In this document: positions 7,397-14,062 of the stretch, piece after piece
Numbering within the stretch: the stretch's first letter is position 1
How the letters are laid out: each line of letters begins with the position of its first letter
Assembly: GCA_041740995.1 (NCBI GenBank)
Contig: JBGSKY010000148.1
Coordinates: 1 to 14,062, forward strand
DNA length: 14,062 bases
Direction: 5' to 3'
Source: JBGSKY01 sp041740995
Lineage (GTDB): Bacteria; Planctomycetota; Planctomycetia; Pirellulales; Pirellulaceae
Program-made: the position numbers and the translations under genes
The notes under the pieces: model-generated
What the model was told of the DNA's origin: nothing
Database searches by the model: none
The model's input: the letters and a program-made list of their open reading frames with translations, nothing else

Positions 7397-8383
7397 CTAC
7401 TTGCCCGAATACCAAACACCGCGTAGCCAATTGTGACGATGCAGCTTTTCTCGCAGGGCAACCGGCAGCGGTGGCAACGCCGAAACCGCTGCGTTCATGG
7501 TTGCTTGATCTATATTTCGAATGCCTGTGATCACGGTAGATATTGCAGTAGCATCCAGCGCAAAACGGATCGCTAGATCAGCCATCGAATAGGTGCCTTC
7601 TAATTTTGCCGTTTCCAAATCTTCGCGCACCGCAGCCACGCGATCGATCGTTCGTTGTAATCGGTCGCCGGCAAAATAATTGCTGCGAAAGTCTCCCTCG
7701 GCAAACTGATGGTCCGTTTTATATTTACCGCTGAGTGCACCTTCGTCCATCGCCACACGGACAATGACACCGGTGTTCGTTTGCTTGGCAACCGGCAAAA
7801 TTTGAGCAGCTGGCTCTTGGTGAAAAAGGTTGAAGATGATTTGAATCGTATCGACCAGTCCATCGCGCATCAGATCGATCACGCAGCCCTGATCTTGTTC
7901 TGGGGTGCTGACACCAATGAAGCGAATTTTGCCTTCTTCGCGCATCTTTTGCAGCGTCAAAAGTGGCTCCGGATCTTCGTTCCAAGCCGCCGTCCAAGTG
8001 TGCAACTGGAGCAGGTCAATCGTCTCCACATCAAGCGCCTTTAAGCGCGCTTCAAGGTTCGTCCGTAAATAATCTCGACCGTAACGCTCCTCATGTTTGC
8101 AATACGGACTGGGCGGCCAAGGACCAGGCGCGGGCGGGATTTTGGTTGCAACGTAGACTTCCGATTTGACTTCTTTGAGCGTCGCGGCGATCAGCTCTTC
8201 GCTTTGGCCATTTCCATAGCCTTCGGCGGTGTCGATAAAATTAATCCCTGCATCGATACCCGCTAGCAAGGCGCGTTTGGATTGTTCGTCTTCACTCTTG
8301 CCCCAGCCGCCGCCGATGGCCCAGGCTCCGAAACCGATTTCAGAAACTTTGAGTCCAGTTTTACCGAGCGTTCGAAATTGCAT
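7397..8383 (-). CDS. Aldo/keto reductase
   Basis: 328-residue predicted NADPH-dependent oxidoreductase with a TIM-barrel fold, reducing carbonyls on small molecules. The N-terminus MQFRTLGKTGLKVSEIGFG is typical of the AKR group with voltage-gated K+ channel beta-subunit-like members. The catalytic tetrad is visible as Asp51 and Tyr56 (DTAEGYGNGQ), Lys81 (VATKIP) and His128 (LLQLHTW). GVIVRVAMDEG and the C-terminal VITGIRNIDQ segment fit the phosphate-binding region. The ATG at 8383 is preferred to a TTG at 8497: the extra 38 residues from the TTG have no family counterpart, and that codon begins inside the first unit of the palindromic repeat. The physiological substrate is unknown. It is downstream of glgB on the same strand but separated from it by the repeat array. 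Confidence 0.9.
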   Translation of the reverse strand: MQFRTLGKTGLKVSEIGFGAWAIGGGWGKSEDEQSKRALLAGIDAGINFIDTAEGYGNGQSEELIAATLKEVKSEVYVATKIPPAPGPWPPSPYCKHEERYGRDYLRTNLEARLKALDVETIDLLQLHTWTAAWNEDPEPLLTLQKMREEGKIRFIGVSTPEQDQGCVIDLMRDGLVDTIQIIFNLFHQEPAAQILPVAKQTNTGVIVRVAMDEGALSGKYKTDHQFAEGDFRSNYFAGDRLQRTIDRVAAVREDLETAKLEGTYSMADLAIRFALDATAISTVITGIRNIDQATMNAAVSALPPLPVALREKLHRHNWLRGVWYSGK

Positions 8384-8496
8384 ACCGAGTTTTGTGGCGG
8401 TTGAAGTAGTTTCGTAAAGCCGGGATTGTAGATCAGAATGCGCCGGGCGGAAAGGCACGATACCGTCAAGCAATTGGCACCATCGCGAATTACACA

Positions 8497-8784
8497 AGCG
8501 GCACGGCGCGAGCCGTCCGGTTCTTTTGCGTTTCGAGTTTCTTGCCGAAGAACCGGAGGGCTTGCGCCCGTTCCGCTACTGTGACACTTTACGTTAGCGG
8601 TACGGCGCGAGCCGTCCGGTTCTTTTGCGTTTCGAGTCTCGTGCCGAAGAACCGGAGGGCTTGCGCCCATTCCGCTACTGTGACACTTTACGTTAGCGGT
8701 ACGGCGCGAGCCGTCTGGTTCTTTGACGTTTCGATTTGCGTGCCGGAGAACCGGAGGGCTTGCGCCCGTTCCGCTACTGTGACA
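8497..8784. repeat. Three tandem copies of a 99-bp imperfect palindromic repeat
   Basis: Units begin at 8497, 8596 and 8695. The first two are 99 bp and differ at 4 positions; the third is truncated after 90 bp and differs from the second at about 8 positions. Each unit is a long imperfect hairpin. In unit 1 the left arm (8497-8525, GGCGCGAGCCGTCCGGTTCT core) pairs with the right arm (8548-8577, AGAACCGGAGGGCTTGCGCC core), with a 22-nt loop and an 18-nt spacer to the next unit. The array ends 3 nt from the glgB stop codon, so glgB transcripts would run into it. Such elements resemble REP/BIME repeats and may end transcription or protect 3' ends. The open frames through the array on both strands are by-products of the repeat. 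Confidence 0.93.
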
Positions 8785-8787
8785 ATG

Positions 8788-11085
8788 CTATTCGGGCTTG
8801 AATACAACGGTCGCCAACGGTGGCAAAACAATTTCAAGCGAGTGCGGCCGACCGTGCATACCATAGTCCTTCGACGCATGAACGCCGGGGAAATTGCCGA
8901 CGTTGCTTCCGCCGTAATGCTTCGAATCGCTATTGAACACTTCGCGGTAAAAACCAGGGCGAGGAACACCCAAACGGTACGGTCGCACGACTGGCGTAAA
9001 GTTGCTGGCCACAACCACAAAGTCACCATCGGTCTTCGATTTTCGCATGAAGCCGATCATGCTGTCCGCCGCGTTCAAACAATCGATCCACTCGAATCCG
9101 TCGCTGGTAAAGTCAAGCTGATGGAGGGCTGGCTCGTTGACGACCAACTTGTTCAAATCTGCGATCAAGTGCTGAATTCCACGATGTGTATCCCACTGCA
9201 ACAAATCCCATTGCAGCTCGCCATCGTAGTTCCATTCGTGCCACTGGGCCAATTCGCTGCCCATGAACAGTAATTTTTTACCAGGATGGGTCCACATGTA
9301 CGTGTACAGCAATCGCAGGTTAGCAAATTTCTGCCACAAGTCGCCCGCCATTTGAGCGATGAGCGATCCCTTGCCGTGGACGACTTCATCGTGTGACAGC
9401 GGTAACTGAAAATTCTCAGTGAATGCGTAGACCATGCTGAAGGTCAATTCGTTTTGGTGGAACTGACGATGAATTGGTTCGTGTCGGATGTAACGCAACG
9501 TGTCATTCATCCAGCCCATGTTCCACTTCAGCGAGAACCCCAAACCGCCATCGTACGTCGGTCGAGAAACGCCGGGCCAAGCGGTTGATTCTTCAGCCAC
9601 GGTCAATACGCCGGGGTGCTGTGCATGCGCTTGTTCGTTGAAATCCTTGAGCAATTGAATTGCTTCCAAGTTCTCGCGACCGCCGTATTTGTTTGGAACC
9701 CACTCGCCTTGTTCGCGGCTGTAGTCCAGATACAACATCGACGCGACCGCATCAACTCGCAAGCCATCGATGTGATACTTATCCATCCAAAACAAAGCAT
9801 TCGCAATTAGGAAGTTCGCGACTTCGGCTCGGCCAAAATTGAAGATCAACGTGCCCCAGTCCGGATGTTCGCCTTGTCGCGGGTCTTCGTGTTCGTACAA
9901 CGCTGAACCGTCGAATCGACGCAGCCCGTGACCGTCCTTGGGAAAGTGAGCTGGAACCCAATCGATCAAGACGCCAATGTTGTGGGCATGGCAATAGTTA
10001 ACGAAGTACATAAAGTCTTCGGGCGTGCCAAAGCGGCTCGTTACGCTGAAATAGCCAACCGTCTGGTAACCCCATGAACCGGTGAATGGATGCTCGGAAA
10101 TCGGCATCAATTCCAAGTGAGTGAATCCCATCTGCTGGCAATAGGCGACCAGCTCATGTGCCAAGTCGCGATAGTTCATCCAGCCATGCACACCGCCTTC
10201 GCGTTTCTTCCACGAACCCAAATGCACTTCATAGACTGACATTGGTTTTTCAAGCTGGTTCTCAGCGCCGCGGCGCTCTAACCAAGATTGATCAGACCAT
10301 TGAAAATGGTCCAGCGACTGAACAATCGACGCTGTCCGCGGCGGTAGTTCGGCGTAGAAGCCGTAAGGATCGGTCTTGTCAATTGATTGACCATCGCATG
10401 TGCGAACGCGGAACTTGTATTTCATTCCGACACCAATGTTGGGAACGAAGATTTCCCAAATCCCTGCCGGGATGTGTTTGTTCATTGTGTGCGATCGACC
10501 GTCCCAGCAGTTGAAATCGCCCACGACTTGGATGCTTTGCGCGTTGGGTGCCCAAACGGCGAAGTTCACACCTTGAATTCCATCGACAGTCCGTAGATGT
10601 GCGCCGAGCCTATTGTAGATTTCCCAATGTCGCCCAGAGTTAAATAGGTGCTTGTCGAAATCGGTCAGCAGAGGTGTTGTCGCGTACGGGTCGTGCATCT
10701 CGGTTATCTTTCCATCAGTGTTTACGGCGCGCAAACGATACGACACCGAACCAGACGCATTGTCGGGCAAGCTGCCGCTCTGCACAACTGCTGAACCGTC
10801 CAACAGCCCCTCGAAAATGCCGTTTGGGTGGACTTTTCGCATTGGTCGCTGCACGTTTCGCTTGGTATCCAGCAACCAAGCTTGCTCAAATTGCGGCAAA
10901 TACGCCCGTACGTGGATCGCATCTCGGCCGTCAACTTGAATTTTGCGAGGTCCCAAAACTCGACCCGGATCCTGCAAATCTCCGTGCAGGATTGCGTTCA
11001 GATCGTTCAAGCTCAACGGGCTTTGGTTCGCTTGCAGCGATGGCGAAAGTTCATGACAAATTGCTGACACCGGTGGAAACTCCAT
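8788..11085 (-). CDS. glgB: 1,4-alpha-glucan (glycogen) branching enzyme, GH13
   Basis: 765 residues from the ATG at 11085; the enzyme makes alpha-1,6 branches in glycogen in the cytoplasm. It has an N1-type domain (about 25-140), a CBM48 domain (GVNFAVWAPNAQSIQVVGDFN, starting near 172), the (beta/alpha)8 catalytic domain from SVYEVHLGSW, and a C-terminal beta domain ending LEIVLPPLATVVF. The catalytic residues are present: nucleophile Asp445 (GLRVDAVASM), acid/base Glu498 (TVAEESTAWPG) and Asp566 (LSHDEVVHGK). E. coli GlgB is about 728 residues and the extra length is N-terminal. A GTG at 11115 would add 10 residues across a T8 tract on the coding strand; neither start has a clear Shine-Dalgarno, and the ATG is the simpler choice. 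No other glycogen gene is in the window. Confidence 0.96.
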   Translation of the reverse strand: MEFPPVSAICHELSPSLQANQSPLSLNDLNAILHGDLQDPGRVLGPRKIQVDGRDAIHVRAYLPQFEQAWLLDTKRNVQRPMRKVHPNGIFEGLLDGSAVVQSGSLPDNASGSVSYRLRAVNTDGKITEMHDPYATTPLLTDFDKHLFNSGRHWEIYNRLGAHLRTVDGIQGVNFAVWAPNAQSIQVVGDFNCWDGRSHTMNKHIPAGIWEIFVPNIGVGMKYKFRVRTCDGQSIDKTDPYGFYAELPPRTASIVQSLDHFQWSDQSWLERRGAENQLEKPMSVYEVHLGSWKKREGGVHGWMNYRDLAHELVAYCQQMGFTHLELMPISEHPFTGSWGYQTVGYFSVTSRFGTPEDFMYFVNYCHAHNIGVLIDWVPAHFPKDGHGLRRFDGSALYEHEDPRQGEHPDWGTLIFNFGRAEVANFLIANALFWMDKYHIDGLRVDAVASMLYLDYSREQGEWVPNKYGGRENLEAIQLLKDFNEQAHAQHPGVLTVAEESTAWPGVSRPTYDGGLGFSLKWNMGWMNDTLRYIRHEPIHRQFHQNELTFSMVYAFTENFQLPLSHDEVVHGKGSLIAQMAGDLWQKFANLRLLYTYMWTHPGKKLLFMGSELAQWHEWNYDGELQWDLLQWDTHRGIQHLIADLNKLVVNEPALHQLDFTSDGFEWIDCLNAADSMIGFMRKSKTDGDFVVVASNFTPVVRPYRLGVPRPGFYREVFNSDSKHYGGSNVGNFPGVHASKDYGMHGRPHSLEIVLPPLATVVFKPE

Positions 11086-11184
11086 TCGAAAAAAAACAAG
11101 GCGAATGACTCGCACGCGAGAAAATCTAAACAGTAGGCAGGGTGCACTTGCGTGCCGAGGCGGGGATCGTTTTCGAGCCGAGAA

Positions 11185-11952
11185 CTAGGACATGCCACGA
11201 TGAAAATTGGATCGATGGGAACCCCAGCGATAACCAGTTAGCAAGTTCGCAGACCATTGCATGACCGCGAACATTGAATCAATGGTCGCTTCAATCGCGA
11301 ACACAGTTTGCTCAGGCAGTGAGAGGATCTGCGACGCAACGCGACGAATGATTCGGACCACTCGATTGATGGCGGTGGCCGACAATCGAATCGACTTACG
11401 AACTGATCGAATCGCAAAGGCCGCCAACCTGCTTCGACGACGGGCAACGCTGGCTGGCGAACTCCCGCTGGCAAACGTCGAAGATTGAGTGGCTGGTTTA
11501 TCGTCAAGCGTCTCAGGGAAAGTCATTCGTTCGGCTGCGTTTTCAATCAGCCGGCAATCGATGTGATGGTATTTCAGAGCAACGTCGATTCGCTGCCACA
11601 AGTCGGCATTGCGGATCGGTTTTTCAGTTCCAAAATGCTCCCAATGATAGTTATTCTCACGCCACTCTTTGAGTCCGTACCGTAAGCCTTTGTTGACGTA
11701 AGGACTGGAAGTGACCAGCGTCACGGAGCTGGGTTGCTCAAGGGCTTCAAGCCCACGGACGACGGCTATCAGCGAACCCCGCTCCGGTGCAACAACTGCT
11801 TCGGAATCGGTAAGTTCGATGCGGTTTTGGTTCTCGAGATTGTCCAGCACGCAGCGCCACTTGCAACGAACTGGCGCCACCGCGGTCGCACTGGAATTCT
11901 GGGACGCGGTCGAGTCACAGAACATTAAAAAGTGTGGTTTCCGTACAGCCAT
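11185..11952 (-). CDS. RNase H-fold protein with missing catalytic residues and a basic C-terminal tail
   Basis: 255 residues. Residues 8-137 align with RNase HI: FLMFCDST (strand 1), LIAVVRGLEALEQ, SVTLVTSSPYVNKGLR, EWRENNYHW and KPIRNADLWQRIDVAL, the last nearly identical to E. coli RNase HI. Of the catalytic carboxylates only Asp13 (E. coli Asp10) is clear. By-eye alignment puts Ser60 at Glu48 and Ser82 at Asp70, and the GHAGHPENERCDELA segment with His124 and Asp134 is not recognisable. Instead a 115-residue tail follows, Ser/Thr-rich at 155-170 and Arg-rich with hydrophobic spacing at 171-205. RNA cleavage from RNA:DNA hybrids is therefore unlikely; nucleic-acid binding is a guess. It could also be a decaying gene, though the frame is intact. 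It lies upstream of glgB on the same strand, 99 bp away. Confidence 0.75.
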   Translation of the reverse strand: MAVRKPHFLMFCDSTASQNSSATAVAPVRCKWRCVLDNLENQNRIELTDSEAVVAPERGSLIAVVRGLEALEQPSSVTLVTSSPYVNKGLRYGLKEWRENNYHWEHFGTEKPIRNADLWQRIDVALKYHHIDCRLIENAAERMTFPETLDDKPATQSSTFASGSSPASVARRRSRLAAFAIRSVRKSIRLSATAINRVVRIIRRVASQILSLPEQTVFAIEATIDSMFAVMQWSANLLTGYRWGSHRSNFHRGMS

Positions 11953-12297
11953 GATAAGAGATACTTCTGATCAAGCGGTTAAACTGCCATGTTCAAGATT
12001 TGCTATACAATCAATACACGATCGTAAGATCGATGCCAGCAAAGTTTACCGGGCCGCTTACAAAAACTCTCCAAGTCGTACCGGATTTGACGGCAAGTCG
12101 CGTTGAACGGCTATCAAGAAAAAGACTTGATTTTCAAAGACGACTTGGCCAGCTCTAGCAAGCGTTGCACAATCATTTTCGCAGCGACGATTCAACACAA
12201 TGCGACTCAACCGACGCTGACAACGACTCGGGAAGAGCTTTACGCTCCCTTTGCTTGCGTCGTTGAATCATTCGACGATTTACATCATCAAGCAAGC
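11953..12297. other. Gene-free intergenic region
   Basis: These 345 bp separate the cadherin-repeat gene from the RNase H-like gene, both on the minus strand. I find no convincing coding sequence: the open frames entering it from either side overlap the real genes and resemble nothing. A small inverted repeat, CGATC/GATCG with a 4-nt loop, is at 12019-12032. A larger stem-loop lies at 12251-12295, next to the cadherin gene stop. The promoter of the RNase H-like gene should lie in the 11953-12050 part, but I see no clear -35/-10 pair. Confidence 0.5.
12251..12295 (-). terminator. Stem-loop just downstream of the cadherin-repeat gene
   Basis: Two nested inverted repeats start 2 nt after the stop codon. 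An outer 7-bp pair, TTGCTTG (12251-12257) and CAAGCAA (12289-12295), encloses a near-perfect 19-bp palindrome at 12260-12278 (TCGTTGAATCATTCGACGA). The position suits a transcription terminator or 3'-end stabiliser for the minus-strand gene. No T-run follows, so factor-independent termination is not assured. Confidence 0.35.
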
Positions 12298-14062
12298 TTA
12301 TTTTCTATCTCGCTTCACATCGAACATCTTCAGCGACTTTTCGTCTTCTTCGTCTTTCGCTGTTCGACGCTGACCTTCGTTGATCACGATCAACGGGTCC
12401 AGCTCGAGCCAAACCGGTGCGGTTGACATCAAAGTGGCGATGACCTGAGCCCCGCGAATTGCCCAGAGAACCACCCCGGTGCTGATGACTGTTTTGACCA
12501 CAATTCGTTCCGCAAAGATTTCCGTTTTGTTGTCGCTGAAATCATTTTCGAAATGCAACTCATCCAGGCTCACATCGAGACGATCGAGTTCGCGGATTCC
12601 GGTAACTGCGCTGTCGATCTGAATCGGCTGATAGGCAACCTGCAAGTACCCCTTTAGTCCAGAGACACTGTTAGAGCGGATGATCTGATACGAACTGCCC
12701 TGCGTCACGATTTCGCGATCGCTTGTGTTGTTGGCGATGGCATCGTTTGCAATCGCTGCGACTAAAAATCCATTCTCTGCGGGTAAATCGTCGTTCAAAG
12801 CTTGTGTTGGCTCCGCTGCTTTTTTCACTTCTTGATATTCGACAGCAGTTAATACGTTATCGACTGCAGCCCCCGAACTTGAGCCACTTTGCATCGTATC
12901 CGGCTTCGTTTGTACAGTCGTCGCGCCTGACGAAGAGCCACCACTGGAACCGCTGCCAGATGAACCGGTGGATGCACCGCCTGAAGAGCCACCACTGGAA
13001 CTGCCGCCCGACGAGCCGCCTGATCCGCCTGATCCGGTACCGCCACCGCTGTTTGGGATGTTGATTGGTTGCAGTACGTTAATCGTGCTGCGAACAGTGT
13101 TCGATTGCAGCTGACCATCAGTTACAAAATACTCAAAGCTGACCGATCCGATGAAGCCGATCTTTGGCCGATAAATCAGTCCACCATTGGCGTCAACTGT
13201 CAGTGACCCGATCGCCGGTCCGCTGACCAAAACAACCGTCAACGGCTGACGATCCTGATCGATATCGTTGGCCAGTAATCCAGGGCTACTGACGGTCAGT
13301 GTATCGATAAACGAAGTCGAATAAGTTTCTGCGAAGGCGACCGGAGTTTCGTTTGCATCGTTAACTAAAATGGTAAAGCTCTTGGTCGTCCACGATCCGT
13401 CTGTTGAGCTCGCGTAGACGATAATTTGATGCGACGTATCGCGCTCATAATCGATCAGCGATCCGTTTAGCACAGTCACTTTACCGCTCGACGCATCAAT
13501 CTGGAATCGCCCGCCCGCATCGTCGATCAATGAGTAAGTAACTTCGTTAAACGTTACGTCCGGGTCGATCGAGTAAGCCGTCAATCCAACCGCTGTTCCA
13601 ATCGCTGCGTTCTCGTTGACAGAATTTGTTGCAGTGTCAATATCTTGGATCGGCGACAATGGACTTTCATTGAGATCATTAACGACAATCGTAAATGTTT
13701 GCGTCGAGACGCTGCCATCGGCACTTGTCGCCCGAACAGAAATAGTGCGAACCGGCCCATGCAATTCACGGTCAATCGCGGTAGCTGTGCTCACGACACC
13801 GGTGTTAGCGTTGATTTGAAACAGGCCATCGACGTTGCTGGTCAAGCTGTACGTGATCGTGTTCGTCGTCGCGTCGAGATCGAACGCGTTGGCGGTTATG
13901 CCAACCGTCGTTCCGATCGGCACGTTCTCATCAACTTGATTGGTGGCCGTGTCGGTGTCCGTTGGCATCGTGACGTCAAACTCATCGAGATCGTTGATGG
14001 CGATGTTGAACGTTTGCGAAGCAGTCGAACCATCGCTGGAGGTCGCTTGCACGGTGATGCTG
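12298..14062 (-). CDS. Cadherin-repeat surface protein, C-terminal part (5' end beyond the window)
   Basis: Open from the right edge to a TAG at 12298, giving 587 visible codons; a GTG at 14052 is an internal Val within a repeat, not a start. From the N-terminal side: the end of one cadherin-like repeat (14062-about 13980), a full repeat (about 13941-13669), another (about 13623-13345), and a different beta-sandwich resembling the tandem-95/Cadherin_5 type (about 13344-13072, LLANDIDQD, GSVSFEYFVTDGQ). Calcium-binding style motifs are visible: DENVPIG, NENAAIG, AIDRE, DYERD, NDLNE, NDANE. A Ser/Gly-rich linker follows (about 13050-12868), then about 120 residues of unrecognised sequence, a hydrophobic segment with WAIRG and LDPLIVI (about 12492-12373), and a charged tail ending in RDRK. 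It is likely a large exported adhesin-like or envelope protein anchored by its C-terminus. Confidence 0.88.
   Translation of the reverse strand, partial: SITVQATSSDGSTASQTFNIAINDLDEFDVTMPTDTDTATNQVDENVPIGTTVGITANAFDLDATTNTITYSLTSNVDGLFQINANTGVVSTATAIDRELHGPVRTISVRATSADGSVSTQTFTIVVNDLNESPLSPIQDIDTATNSVNENAAIGTAVGLTAYSIDPDVTFNEVTYSLIDDAGGRFQIDASSGKVTVLNGSLIDYERDTSHQIIVYASSTDGSWTTKSFTILVNDANETPVAFAETYSTSFIDTLTVSSPGLLANDIDQDRQPLTVVLVSGPAIGSLTVDANGGLIYRPKIGFIGSVSFEYFVTDGQLQSNTVRSTINVLQPINIPNSGGGTGSGGSGGSSGGSSSGGSSGGASTGSSGSGSSGGSSSGATTVQTKPDTMQSGSSSGAAVDNVLTAVEYQEVKKAAEPTQALNDDLPAENGFLVAAIANDAIANNTSDREIVTQGSSYQIIRSNSVSGLKGYLQVAYQPIQIDSAVTGIRELDRLDVSLDELHFENDFSDNKTEIFAERIVVKTVISTGVVLWAIRGAQVIATLMSTAPVWLELDPLIVINEGQRRTAKDEEDEKSLKMFDVKRDRK
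13345..14062 (-). repeat. Tandem repeats of about 315 bp encoding cadherin-like domains
   Basis: Equivalent residues recur about 105 codons apart. The segment ATSSDGSTASQTF near the right edge matches ATSADGSVSTQTF and then ASSTDGSWTTKSF, and TATNQVDENVPIGT matches TATNSVNENAAIGT. Divergence between copies is high enough that the array is not newly expanded. The right-most copy is cut by the window edge, so more copies probably follow outside. Confidence 0.75.

Noticed and set aside
8384..8497. 38-residue N-terminal extension of the aldo/keto reductase from a TTG
   Set aside because: The extension is unlike the family, begins inside the repeat, and the ATG at 8383 gives the standard N-terminus.
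8263..8670. Minus-strand 135-codon open frame across the repeat array and the aldo/keto reductase start
   Set aside because: It is the repeat read on the other strand, then the wrong frame of the reductase gene; no independent coding signal.
8497..8784. CRISPR array
   Set aside because: The 99-bp units are almost fully repeated with only an 18-nt spacer that is itself conserved; there are no unique spacers and no cas genes.
8542..9273. Plus-strand 243-codon open frame across the repeat array and the end of glgB
   Set aside because: Its N-terminal part is the translated palindromic repeat (recurring RRACARSATVTLYVSGTARAV) and the rest is antisense to the strongly supported glgB.
11711..12106. 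Plus-strand 131-codon open frame
   Set aside because: Mostly antisense to the RNase H-like gene, whose frame shows clear family sequence; no support of its own.
12103..12426. Plus-strand 107-codon open frame over the intergenic region and the cadherin gene end
   Set aside because: TTG start without a ribosome binding site, second half antisense to the cadherin gene, no recognisable domain.

Overview
The window looks like a chromosomal segment of a planctomycete, probably a Rhodopirellula/Pirellula-type (Pirellulaceae) bacterium. The clues are moderate GC, loosely packed genes with weak or absent Shine-Dalgarno sequences, a formaldehyde-activating-enzyme paralogue in a bacterium, a large cadherin-repeat surface protein, a degenerate RNase H-like protein and a tandem palindromic intergenic repeat. 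This assignment is inferred from gene content and style, not from a marker gene. I see no tRNA, rRNA, CRISPR array, transposase or phage gene.

Layout. Positions 1-1309 (minus) hold most of a UbiD-family prenylated-FMN decarboxylase whose 3' end lies beyond the left edge. It is divergent from a leucyl aminopeptidase, pepA (1552-3045, plus). A formaldehyde-activating-enzyme-like gene follows (3218-3820, plus, TTG start). An envelope-glycan type module comes next: a SAM-dependent methyltransferase (3880-4713) lies directly behind a membrane-anchored GT2 glycosyltransferase (4717-5814), both minus with a 3-nt gap, and both are divergent from a GT4-type glycosyltransferase (5929-7314, plus). An aldo/keto reductase (7397-8383, minus) converges on the GT4 gene. 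Upstream of the reductase are three copies of a 99-bp hairpin-forming repeat (8497-8784), which end 3 nt short of the stop codon of glgB, the glycogen branching enzyme (8788-11085, minus). Upstream of glgB, on the same strand, is an RNase H-fold protein that has lost key catalytic carboxylates and carries a basic tail (11185-11952). After a gene-free gap, the right end is filled by the C-terminal part of a long cadherin-repeat protein (12298 to beyond 14062, minus) with a Ser/Gly-rich linker and a C-terminal hydrophobic anchor.

How the genes relate. Most are unconnected housekeeping or accessory functions: protein turnover, glycogen synthesis, a redox enzyme, a decarboxylase and a C1-metabolism paralogue. 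Two groups look functionally linked: the GT2/methyltransferase pair with the divergent GT4, likely making or modifying a lipid-linked or surface glycan; and possibly the RNase H-like gene with glgB, by shared strand and a short gap only. The strongest second-look items are the Fae-like protein with Glu where Fae has its catalytic His, the RNase H pseudoenzyme, the tandem palindromic repeat with a possible remnant at 1403-1420, and the C-terminal anchor of the cadherin protein. I did not find a convincing multi-gene novel system.
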